Notes under the pieces: generated by a model
Seen by the model: only the letters and a program-made list of their open reading frames with translations
What the model was told of the DNA's origin: nothing
The model's database searches: none
Program-made: the position numbers and the translations under genes
Part shown: positions 57,579 through 64,000 of the stretch, piece by piece
Layout of the letters: each line of letters begins with the position of its first letter
How positions within the stretch are numbered: the stretch's first letter is position 1
NCBI RefSeq assembly: GCF_000495475.1
Contig: NZ_ASGZ01000028.1
Location: 124,001 to 188,000, forward strand
From: Candidatus Halobonum tyrrellensis G22
GTDB lineage: Archaea; Halobacteriota; Halobacteria; Halobacteriales; Haloferacaceae
Direction of reading: 5' to 3'
Length of the DNA: 64,000 bases

Positions 57579-58964
57579 ATGACCCGGACGGAGGGCGACC
57601 AGCGGGGGGGAGCGCCGGCCCGGCCCGCGGCCGACGCGACGCTCGTCAGCCGGAGTTGCGAGGTATCGGACGTCTCCTTTCGCGCGTTCCTCGCGGCCCG
57701 AGACCGGGGCGAACCGCGGGTCCACTGGGCGTCGCCCGCGGGTCTCGAACTCGTCGGCGGCGGCGCGGCCGTCCGGCTGACCGCCGAGGGCGCCGACCGG
57801 TTCGACCGCCTCCGCGCCGACGCCGCGACGGTGTTCGCCGACACCGACGTCGGCGCGGAGGCGGGGTCGGCGGCGACGCGCCCCCGAATGCTCGGCGGCG
57901 TCGCGTTCGACGCCGCCCACGAACCCGACGCGACGTGGGCGGGGTTCCCCGCGGCGTCGTTCCTCCTCCCGGCGGTCCAGCTCACCCGCGACCACGAGGG
58001 GACGTACCTCACGGTCACCCGCTACGCCGCCGACGCGACGGCCGCCGCCGTCGACGACGACCTGACGGCCGCCCGCGAGTCGCTCGCCGACCTGCCGATG
58101 ATGCGCCCCAGCGGCGGCAAGCCCGGCGTCGCGGCGACCCGGTGGCGGACCGACCGGGCCGAGTGGGTCGAACAGGTCGAGCGCGTCCGCGAGCGCATCC
58201 GCGCGGGCGACCTCCGGAAGGTGGTGCTCGCGACCGCTCTCGACGTCGACCTGGCGAGTCCGGTCGACATCCCCGACACGCTCGAACGCCTCCGCCGGAC
58301 GTACCCCGAGTGCTACCGATTCTTGGTCCAGCCGTCGGGCGGCGACGCGTTCTTCGGCCCGCCGCCCGAACGGCTGGTGAAACTCGACGGCCGCCGCGTC
58401 GAGACGGAGGCGCTCGCGGGGTCGATGCCCCGCGGCGACAGCCACGAGACCGACGCCGACAACGCCCGCTCGCTGCTCGAAAGCGAGAAGCTCCAGCACG
58501 AACAGCGGCTGGTGGTCGACACCATCGCCGAGCAGCTGTCGGCGTACGGCGACGTGCGCGAGGGCGAGCAGGGGGTCCGGAAGCTGACCAACATCCAGCA
58601 CCTCCGGACGCCCATCGAGGCCGACCTCGACGGGCCGGAGCACGTCCTCACGCTCGTCGAGGCGCTCCACCCGACGCCGGCGATGGGCGGCCTGCCGCTC
58701 GCGGAGGCGCTCGCGACCATCCGCGGGACCGAGACGTTCGACCGCGGCTGGTACGCCTCGCCCGTCGGCTGGTTCGACGGGAACGGCGACGGCGAGTTCG
58801 CGGTCGGCATCCGGTCGTGCGTCGCGGGCGACGACCACGCCACGCTGTTCGCCGGCAACGGCATCGTCGGCGACAGCGACCCCGAGGCGGAGTGGGAGGA
58901 GCTCCAGCCGAAGGTCCGCCCCGTGCTCGACGAACTCGAACGCGACGACCGGACCGACGAGTAG
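57579..58964 (+). CDS. menF: Isochorismate synthase
   Basis: The 461-residue chorismate-using enzyme carries the MenF/EntC pattern in its C-terminal half: RERIRAGDLRKVVLATALDV, FLVQPSGGDAFFGPPPERLV, VETEALAGSMPRGDSHETDA, and LHPTPAMGGLPLAEALATIR with GWYASPVGWFDGNGDGEFAV. The N-terminal half is poorly conserved and has a glycine/alanine-rich head. It converts chorismate to isochorismate for MenD. GTG at 57576 and ATG at 57579 are adjacent; ATG is used. It lies on the plus strand 2.6 kb from menD. Confidence 0.93.
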   Translation: MTRTEGDQRGGAPARPAADATLVSRSCEVSDVSFRAFLAARDRGEPRVHWASPAGLELVGGGAAVRLTAEGADRFDRLRADAATVFADTDVGAEAGSAATRPRMLGGVAFDAAHEPDATWAGFPAASFLLPAVQLTRDHEGTYLTVTRYAADATAAAVDDDLTAARESLADLPMMRPSGGKPGVAATRWRTDRAEWVEQVERVRERIRAGDLRKVVLATALDVDLASPVDIPDTLERLRRTYPECYRFLVQPSGGDAFFGPPPERLVKLDGRRVETEALAGSMPRGDSHETDADNARSLLESEKLQHEQRLVVDTIAEQLSAYGDVREGEQGVRKLTNIQHLRTPIEADLDGPEHVLTLVEALHPTPAMGGLPLAEALATIRGTETFDRGWYASPVGWFDGNGDGEFAVGIRSCVAGDDHATLFAGNGIVGDSDPEAEWEELQPKVRPVLDELERDDRTDE

Positions 58965-59024
58965 CGCGGCGGGCGCCCGACGCGAACCCGAAGACATACT
59001 ACTGCGGCGGCGACACCGGGGGGT

Positions 59025-60686
59025 ATGTCCGAGCGGCCGTCCGCCCCGCGCGACCGCGTCCTCCTCGCGGTCGTCGCGCTCTCGCTGCTCGCGCTGCTCG
59101 CGCGGGCCGTCCTCCTCGGCGACCGCCCGTTCCACTGGGCCGAGGGTCGCGTCGGCTACTGGACGCTCCGCTTTCTCGACACCGGCGGCTACGAGTACCA
59201 CCCGACGGCGGGCGGGCCGTTCCTCCACGTCGTCAATCGGTGGCTGTTCGCGGTCGTCGACCCCACCGACGCCTCCGCGCGCGCCGTCGTCGCGCTGGTG
59301 GGCGGGCTGCTCCCGCTGTCGGCGCTGCTGTTCCGGGGGTCGCTCCGGGACGGCGAGACGGTCGCGCTCGCGGGCCTGCTCGCGGCCGACCCGCTGTTGC
59401 TCTACTACTCGCGGTTCCTCCGGGGCGACCTGCCCGCGGCGGCGTTCGGGCTGGTCGCGGTCGGCGGCGTCGTCCGCTACCGCGACTCGGGGGCGCAGTG
59501 GGGGCTCTACCTCGCGGCCGCGGCGTTCGCGCTCGCGCTCGCGGCGTCGGGCTTCGCGGCCGCGTACCCGGTCGTCTGGCTCGCCGCCGGCCTCCTCGTC
59601 CTCGACGAGTCGCGGGTCCGCGGCGTGCCCGACGCGGCGCGCGAGCGTCTCGGGCGGGGGCGGGCGTGGCTCGTCTCGCGGGCCACGCCGCTCGCGCGCG
59701 CGCTGTTCGTCTTCCTCGCGGTCGCGCTGTTCTTCTTCGCGCCGCGGGCGGCGGGGTCGGGGGTGGGGCTGTGGAACCCGGCGACGTTCCCGGCGGTCGT
59801 CACCGAGGCGTTCGTCGGCGCGCCCGAGCGGTTCGTGGGGCTGCGGTTCGTCTACCGGATCGAGCAGGCCGGCCACCCGCTGCTGTCGTCGCTGGCGGCG
59901 TTCTTCCGCACGCTCGCGGCGACGGCGTGGCCGCTGGTCCTGCTCGGGCTTGTCGGGTTCGCGCTCGAACGCTACGCCCCCGACACCCGCGGCGTGGTCG
60001 CGTTCGGCGCGTACGCCGGCGGCGTCGGCCTGTTCGTCTTCCCGGTCGCGTCGATGCGTGCCGAGCCGTGGAGCGCCGTCCACGTCCTCCCGTGGCTGGC
60101 GCTCCCCGCCGCCGTGGGGCTGGCGCGGGTCGCCCGGGGGCTGTGGACGCGGGCCACCCGCAGCGACGCGACCTCGGGCGGTCGACGCCCCGCGCGGGTC
60201 GTCGCCGTCGTCCTCGTCGTCACCGCGAGTCTCGCGGCGGTCGGCGCGACGACGGCGGGCGTGTACGCCGCCCCCGCCTCGGAGTCGGGGACGGCGTTCG
60301 CGCAGTTCGCTCAGCCCGCCGACGACCTCGACGGGATGGTCGCGGCCGCCTCGGCCGCGACCGCGGGCCACGACGACGGCCCGGACGTGGTGTACGTCGG
60401 CGCCGACCTCGACACCTCCCGCGAGTACGACAGCCCGCCGGTTCTCGGCGCCGACCGGGACGCGTGGGGGGCGCGTCTCCCCCTGCAGTGGTACTTCGAG
60501 CGACTGGACGCCGACACCAGTAGCGTCCGCTGGCTGTCGAACGTCTCCGGGTCGCCGCCGGTCGTCGTGACGGTGCCCGACCAGCGGGTCGACGCCGGCG
60601 AACGGTTCGAGGGGTACCGCGAGTTCGAACTCCGCCTCGGCCTGTGGGACCGGACGGTCGTCGTGTTCGTCGCCCCCGACGAGTGA
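59025..60686 (+). CDS. TIGR03663/Agl23-like membrane protein (GT39-like fold)
   Basis: The 553-residue membrane protein has about ten helices. The N-terminus has LLGDRPFHWAEGRVGYWTLR and YEYHPTAGGPFLHVVNRWLF, where the acidic and His residues mimic the acceptor loop of PMT/ArnT-type glycosyltransferases. LYYSRFLRGDLPAAAFGLVA follows. The C-terminal 140 residues are an extracellular-type domain. Homologues are called flippase activity-associated Agl23 and are linked to protein N-glycosylation or lipid-linked sugar transfer. Whether it transfers sugars is unknown. The next gene (tfb) is convergent. Confidence 0.88.
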   Translation: MSERPSAPRDRVLLAVVALSLLALLARAVLLGDRPFHWAEGRVGYWTLRFLDTGGYEYHPTAGGPFLHVVNRWLFAVVDPTDASARAVVALVGGLLPLSALLFRGSLRDGETVALAGLLAADPLLLYYSRFLRGDLPAAAFGLVAVGGVVRYRDSGAQWGLYLAAAAFALALAASGFAAAYPVVWLAAGLLVLDESRVRGVPDAARERLGRGRAWLVSRATPLARALFVFLAVALFFFAPRAAGSGVGLWNPATFPAVVTEAFVGAPERFVGLRFVYRIEQAGHPLLSSLAAFFRTLAATAWPLVLLGLVGFALERYAPDTRGVVAFGAYAGGVGLFVFPVASMRAEPWSAVHVLPWLALPAAVGLARVARGLWTRATRSDATSGGRRPARVVAVVLVVTASLAAVGATTAGVYAAPASESGTAFAQFAQPADDLDGMVAAASAATAGHDDGPDVVYVGADLDTSREYDSPPVLGADRDAWGARLPLQWYFERLDADTSSVRWLSNVSGSPPVVVTVPDQRVDAGERFEGYREFELRLGLWDRTVVVFVAPDE

Positions 60687-60843
60687 ACCGAGGCGGTGTC
60701 GGGTCGGCGACGAGTCGGCGTCGCTCCCGGCGGGAGCCGACGCCGGGTACTCGAAACGGGCGGAACGCCCGCGACGGACGGGCCGTCGCGGGCGGCGAGA
60801 AGAGGCCGGAAGGGTGTCGTACCGGGTGCCGGATGCGACCGAC

Positions 60844-61800
60844 TCAGCGGAAGCCCATCGCCTCGATCTGCTCTTGATACCGGTTGCGGATGGTGACCTC
60901 GGTCACCTGCGCGACGTCGGCGACCTCTCGCTGGGTCTTCTTCTCGTTACACAGCAGCGACGCCGCGTAGATGGCCGCCGCGGCGAACCCCGTCGGCGAC
61001 TTCCCCGACAACAGCCCCTGCTCGGCGGAGACGTCGATGATCTCGGTCGCCTTCGCCTGCGTCTCCTCGCTGAGTCCGAGCGCGGAGGCGAACCGCGGGA
61101 CGAACTGCTTGGGGTCGACCGGCTTGAGTTCGAGCCCGAGTTCCTGGGAGATGTAGCGGTAGGTCCGACCGATCTCCTTCTGTTCGACGCGGGAGACCTC
61201 CGCGACCTCGTCGAGCGAGCGGGGGATCCCCTCCTGGCGGCAGGCGGCGTACAGCGCGGCGGTGGCGACGCCCTCGATGGAGCGGCCGCGGATGAGGTCC
61301 TCCTTGAGCGCGCGTCGGTAGATCACGGAGGCGACCTCGCGTACGGAGCGGGGGACGCCGAGAGCGCTCGCCATGCGGTCGATCTCCGAGAGCGCGAACT
61401 GGAGGTTGCGCTCGCCGGCGTCCTTGGTGCGGATGCGTTCCTGCCACTTCCGCAGGCGGTGCATCTGCGAGCGCTTCTCCGAGGAGAGCGAGCGGCCGTA
61501 GGCGTCCTTGTCCTTCCAGTCGATGGTGGTGGTCAGCCCCTTGTCGTGCATCGTCTCCGTCACCGGAGCGCCGACGCGGGACTTCGACTGGCGCTCGGAG
61601 TGGTTGAACGCCCGCCACTCCGGCCCCCGGTCGATCTGTCGTTCGTCGAGGACCAGCCCGCAGTCGTCACAGACGAGTTCGCCCTGGTCGGAGTCCATGA
61701 TGACCTCCGAGGAGCCGCACTCGGGACATTTGACCGTCTCGTCCGATTGTTGTTCCGACTCGTCCTGCTCCCGCTGTCGCTGTCGGCTCGGACCTTCCAT
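60844..61800 (-). CDS. tfb: Transcription initiation factor TFB
   Basis: The 318-residue protein is a TFIIB homologue. The zinc ribbon [20 protein letters not shown] with DDCG is at residues 25-47, a B-finger/linker has [20 protein letters not shown], and two cyclin folds (about 115-205 and 210-305) follow. The C-terminus has a helix-turn-helix [20 protein letters not shown] for BRE contact. It recruits RNA polymerase to TBP-bound promoters; haloarchaea encode several TFB paralogues, so this is one of a set. A TATA element 28 bases before the ATG indicates a leaderless transcript. Confidence 0.97.
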   Translation of the reverse strand: MEGPSRQRQREQDESEQQSDETVKCPECGSSEVIMDSDQGELVCDDCGLVLDERQIDRGPEWRAFNHSERQSKSRVGAPVTETMHDKGLTTTIDWKDKDAYGRSLSSEKRSQMHRLRKWQERIRTKDAGERNLQFALSEIDRMASALGVPRSVREVASVIYRRALKEDLIRGRSIEGVATAALYAACRQEGIPRSLDEVAEVSRVEQKEIGRTYRYISQELGLELKPVDPKQFVPRFASALGLSEETQAKATEIIDVSAEQGLLSGKSPTGFAAAAIYAASLLCNEKKTQREVADVAQVTEVTIRNRYQEQIEAMGFR

Positions 61801-61823
61801 TAATAAGTTTTGTGTCCCGGCTA

Positions 61824-61832
61824 CTATTTAAA
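61824..61832 (-). promoter_or_regulatory. TATA element of the tfb gene
   Basis: TTTAAATAG on the minus strand is centred 28 bases before the ATG at 61800. It is a near-consensus archaeal TATA box. Confidence 0.75.
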
Positions 61833-61862
61833 CTTTCGGGTGGGCGCGAACGGGGATACGCG

Positions 61863-61896
61863 GGGTTCGACCCGCCGAACCCGCCGTTTTCGGCGG
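61863..61896. repeat. Two adjacent hairpins upstream of tfb
   Basis: GGGTTCG (61863-61869) pairs with CGAACCC (61876-61882), loop 6. CCGCCG (61881-61886) pairs with CGGCGG (61891-61896) across a TTTT loop. They lie 60-100 bases upstream of the tfb start and share two bases, so they are mutually exclusive at the base. Confidence 0.5.
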
Positions 61897-62036
61897 TAGG
61901 GAGACCCGAGGCGAACCGAAGGACATGTCGTGTGTCGGTCGCCGCGCGCCTCGCTGACGCCGGAGACGCCCGGATACGCGGGTCTCGGCCGCCGGTTGGC
62001 TGGCCCGTCGAATAACCATCGCGCATTCACAAAACC

Positions 62037-62046
62037 TTTTGTATTA
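62037..62046 (+). promoter_or_regulatory. TATA element of the 133-residue gene
   Basis: TTTTGTATTA is centred about 26 bases before the ATG at 62067, fitting a leaderless start of the unit that includes the METTL5-type methyltransferase. Confidence 0.6.
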
Positions 62047-62066
62047 CCGCACTCTATCCGGAGTCG

Positions 62067-62468
62067 ATGAGCACGGGCACGACGGCGAGCGGGGACGTAC
62101 GGCGCGCGGTCGCCGCGAGCGAACCGGCGGACGTGGAACCGGTCATCGTCGAGGCGGCGACGCTGGAGTCGACCGCCCCGGAGTACCTCCGGGCGTTCCG
62201 CGCGGACCTCGACGAGGCGGGCTACCTCCCCGCCGGGCTCCGCGCCGAGGCGCGTTTCGCGGCGGACTGTTCGATCGAGACGCAGGCGGAGACCGACCGG
62301 CTCCGCGACCTGGTCCGCGCCGCCTCGTTCCTCGGGGCGAGCCGGGTCGAGGTGGTGGCCGACGAGGTGGCCGCCCCCGCGAAGGTGGAGCCGGCGCTGT
62401 CGGCGCTGGCCGAACGCGCCGAACGCGAGGGCGTCACCCTCACGGTGACGGGTCCCGTCGATCTCTGA
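62067..62468 (+). CDS. Conserved hypothetical protein paired with METTL5-type methyltransferase
   Basis: The 133-residue protein has a helical first half (VRRAVAASEPADVEPVIVEA, YLRAFRADLDEAGYLPAGLR) and an alpha/beta second half (FLGASRVEVVADEVAAPAKV, ALAERAEREGVTLTVTGPVD). I do not recognise the family. It sits directly upstream of the methyltransferase (1 base between), which suggests an accessory role in RNA modification, as inference. TATA element and ATG support the start. Confidence 0.78.
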   Translation: MSTGTTASGDVRRAVAASEPADVEPVIVEAATLESTAPEYLRAFRADLDEAGYLPAGLRAEARFAADCSIETQAETDRLRDLVRAASFLGASRVEVVADEVAAPAKVEPALSALAERAEREGVTLTVTGPVDL

Positions 62469-62469
62469 C

Positions 62470-63105
62470 GTGAGCAGACGGGCGCTCGAAGGCAAGCTCG
62501 CGGTCGTCGCGGGCTTCACCGACCCGACGGCCGCGCTCGAACAGTACCCGACACCCGCGGACGTGGCCGCCCACGTCGTCCACCTCGCGGACCTCCGGGG
62601 TGACGTGGCCGGCCGGACGGTCCTCGACCTGGGGACCGGGACCGGCATGTTCGCCCTCGGCGCCGCGCTCCGGGGGGCCGACCGGGCCGTCGGCGTCGAA
62701 CTCGACCGGGGGGCGCTGTCGGTCGCGCGCGACAACGAGCGCCGCGTCGGCGCGCGCACCGCGGTCGACTGGATCCACGCCGACGCGACCCGCCCGCCGC
62801 TGTGTCCCGACGAGCCGGCGACCGTCCTGATGAACCCGCCGTTCGGCGCGCAGTCGGGCAACGAACACGCCGACCGCGAGTTCCTCGCCGCCGCCGCCGA
62901 CCTCGCGTCGGTCTCCTACTCGGTCCACAACGCCGGTAGCCGGGCGTTCGTCGAGTCGTTCGCCGCCGACCGCGGCGGGGTCGTCACCGACGCGTTCGAG
63001 GTGACGCTCACGCTCGACCGCCAGTACGACCATCAGAGCCGCGAGCGACACGACCTCGACGCGGAGGCGTTCCGGGTCGAGTGGTCCGGGTCGAGCGAGG
63101 AGTGA
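62470..63105 (+). CDS. METTL5-type N6-adenine RNA methyltransferase
   Basis: The 211-residue methyltransferase has EQYPTPADVAAHVVHLADLR near the N-terminus, motif I TVLDLGTGTGMFALGAALRG (about residues 50-69), GVELDRGAL, DATRPP and catalytic motif IV LMNPPFGAQSGNEHADREFL (NPPF). The NPPF motif and length match the METTL5 family. In eukaryotes that enzyme methylates adenine 1832 of 18S rRNA with TRMT112. Archaeal members probably modify rRNA. Start GTG at 62470, coupled to the preceding gene. Confidence 0.88.
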   Translation: MSRRALEGKLAVVAGFTDPTAALEQYPTPADVAAHVVHLADLRGDVAGRTVLDLGTGTGMFALGAALRGADRAVGVELDRGALSVARDNERRVGARTAVDWIHADATRPPLCPDEPATVLMNPPFGAQSGNEHADREFLAAAADLASVSYSVHNAGSRAFVESFAADRGGVVTDAFEVTLTLDRQYDHQSRERHDLDAEAFRVEWSGSSEE

Positions 63106-63153
63106 CCCGACCCGCCGCCCCGACCGTCCGCCGCTCCACCGTCGCCCGCCGCC

Positions 63154-64000
63154 TCACTGCCGCCGCCTCCCGTACGTCTCTTTCGCCGCCACTTGCACGC
63201 GCGTGGCGTTCCCGCCGGTCGTCGCGACCACCGTTCGCCCCTCCCTGAGGAACGTCAGCCCGCCCGCCGACACCGTCTCGTTCCCCTCCGGCACGGGCGT
63301 GAACGTCGTCTCGTTCGCCCCCGTGACCGCGAGGCTGAACGACCCGTTCGTCGGCGCGACCGCCACCGTCCGGCCGTCGATACGCGGGCGGGCGGCCGCG
63401 GACGGCGAGGCGTACGAGAGGTGCGCCTCGCCGTCGTGGCGCAGGCGGACGACGTAGGTGACGTTCCCGCCGGTGGTGCGCCACCCCTCCCGGACCGCGA
63501 CCACCGTCTCGCGCCACCCCACCCCGCCGAGGACGACCGTCGACCGGCCCGCGAACGCCAACCGACCCTTGGTCACTGCGGTGGTCCAGATGCGGCGCTC
63601 GGGGTTGCGGACGATGACGCCCGAGGTGTTGACGCTGGTCGTCTCGCCGAACGCGCTCACCTCGACGACCGACACCATCCCGTTCTCCACCCCCTCGGCG
63701 TACGTCACCTGGTAGTCGCGGACGTGGACCGGTTCGCCGGGGAGCGAGCCGTCGTCGACGGTCGAGAGGCTCACCGGTACCGCCGCGCCCGCCAGCCCCG
63801 CGGTGACGACCGACAGACACAGCACCGCGCCCATCGCGGGCGTGGCCCGCGAGACCGCTCCGCGGAGCGACGCGTCGCGGAACACGTCCCACGAGGCGTC
63901 CGAGGAGCCGTACGTCCCGAGCGCGGCGACCAACAGCGCGAGCACCACCACCAGCGTCACCCCGACCGCGCGGTAGAGCACGTACGTCTCGCCGCCGCGG
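63154..64000 (-). CDS. Membrane protein, haloarchaeal, cut by the window edge
   Basis: On the minus strand, a frame ending at 63154 stays open to the window edge. A GTG at 63981 (MLYRAVGVTLVVVLALLVAA) could start it, but sequence before it (GGETYV in frame) still reads as protein, so the true start is probably outside. It has a membrane helix at the start, a second near residue 50 (PAMGAVLCLSVVTAGLAG), and then a beta-rich extracellular part with N-glycosylation-type sites (NTSG, NETT, NGSF). Family unknown; the function is not inferable. Confidence 0.7.
   Translation of the reverse strand, partial: RGGETYVLYRAVGVTLVVVLALLVAALGTYGSSDASWDVFRDASLRGAVSRATPAMGAVLCLSVVTAGLAGAAVPVSLSTVDDGSLPGEPVHVRDYQVTYAEGVENGMVSVVEVSAFGETTSVNTSGVIVRNPERRIWTTAVTKGRLAFAGRSTVVLGGVGWRETVVAVREGWRTTGGNVTYVVRLRHDGEAHLSYASPSAAARPRIDGRTVAVAPTNGSFSLAVTGANETTFTPVPEGNETVSAGGLTFLREGRTVVATTGGNATRVQVAAKETYGRRRQ

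Noticed and set aside
56757-60371. A very long minus-strand open frame of about 1200 codons opposite the Mo-oxidoreductase, menF and Agl23-like genes
   Set aside because: Its translation is dominated by Arg, Gly, Pro and Glu with no motif, whereas the plus strand encodes three clear families. High GC makes such antisense frames long by chance.
56984-60523. A second very long plus-strand frame of about 1180 codons across the same genes
   Set aside because: It runs in another frame across the recognised genes, is Arg/Pro-rich and shows no domain; it is a composition artefact.
61863-61885. GGGTTCGACCC resembling a tRNA T-arm
   Set aside because: No acceptor stem, D-arm or anticodon arm can be built around it, and it lies in the promoter region of tfb.
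61812-62015. Short plus-strand and overlapping minus-strand frames between tfb and the next gene
   Set aside because: Both translate to Pro/Arg-rich text, lie across the tfb promoter and the hairpins, and lack a ribosome site or TATA element at the right distance.

Overview
The window is a stretch of chromosome from a haloarchaeon (class Halobacteria), genus not determined. The evidence is a very high GC content, strongly acidic predicted proteins, many genes apparently read from leaderless transcripts with an archaeal TATA element about 26-30 bases before the start codon, and archaeal or haloarchaeal marker families: TFB, VAT/Cdc48, UPF0058, halocyanin, DhnA-type aldolase, phosphomevalonate decarboxylase, menaquinone genes and a METTL5-type methyltransferase. 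No rRNA, convincing tRNA, CRISPR array, insertion sequence or prophage was seen. About 65 protein-coding genes are supported, including four (33, 39, 49 and about 58 residues) that are easy to miss.

Layout. 1-8.0 kb: a CaCA-type exchanger, an Lrp/AsnC regulator, a TrkA-N plus APC-permease/UspA two-gene unit, an acyl-CoA thioesterase, a double UspA protein and a CNNM/CorC-type CBS membrane protein. 8.1-15.4 kb: a VAT/Cdc48 ATPase, a methyltransferase, a truncated haemoglobin, an Lhr-type helicase and a tiny zinc-ribbon protein. 15.6-24.8 kb: an NDH-2-like flavoprotein, phosphomevalonate decarboxylase, a 7TM histidine kinase, a 3-hydroxyacyl-CoA dehydrogenase, a helix-hairpin-helix protein, an alpha/beta hydrolase, and an aldolase-fructose bisphosphatase pair for gluconeogenesis. 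24.8-36.6 kb: a repeat-bearing gap, a PAP2 phosphatase, an acyl-CoA carboxylase carboxyltransferase, small membrane proteins, two overlapping PH-domain genes, a MaoC hydratase diverging from a CitE-type lyase, glutamate dehydrogenase, a MOSC protein and an enolase-superfamily sugar-acid dehydratase. 36.6-47 kb: an AIM24 protein, pyrI-pyrB, a rhodanese-MBL protein, an AAC(3)-type acetyltransferase, a 2Fe-2S ferredoxin, an acyl-CoA ligase and a halocyanin. 47-59 kb: menaquinone genes menC, menA, menB, menD and menF, interleaved with two sodium-coupled transporters and small unknown genes. 59-64 kb: an Agl23-like membrane protein, TFB, a hypothetical protein plus METTL5-type methyltransferase pair, and a membrane protein cut by the window edge.

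The genes are mostly core metabolism (quinone, pyrimidine, isoprenoid, gluconeogenic, glutamate and acyl-CoA pathways). I found no single large new system. The most unusual signals are small. One is a 36-codon relic of a glutamate dehydrogenase lying antisense just upstream of the intact gene, at about 47 percent identity by eye. Another is a decayed copy of the 3' end of the sugar-acid dehydratase gene, sitting tandem to it. A third is an unrecognised overlapping pair of small genes, rich in basic residues, between menD and a DUF4112 gene. There are also several well-formed inverted repeats placed at promoters (pyrBI, the ASCH/ferritin-like divergent pair, the winged-helix membrane protein, the zinc-ribbon gene), and tandem or direct repeats of 20, 21 and 84 bases. 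All family assignments are from reading the protein sequences; no database search was run.
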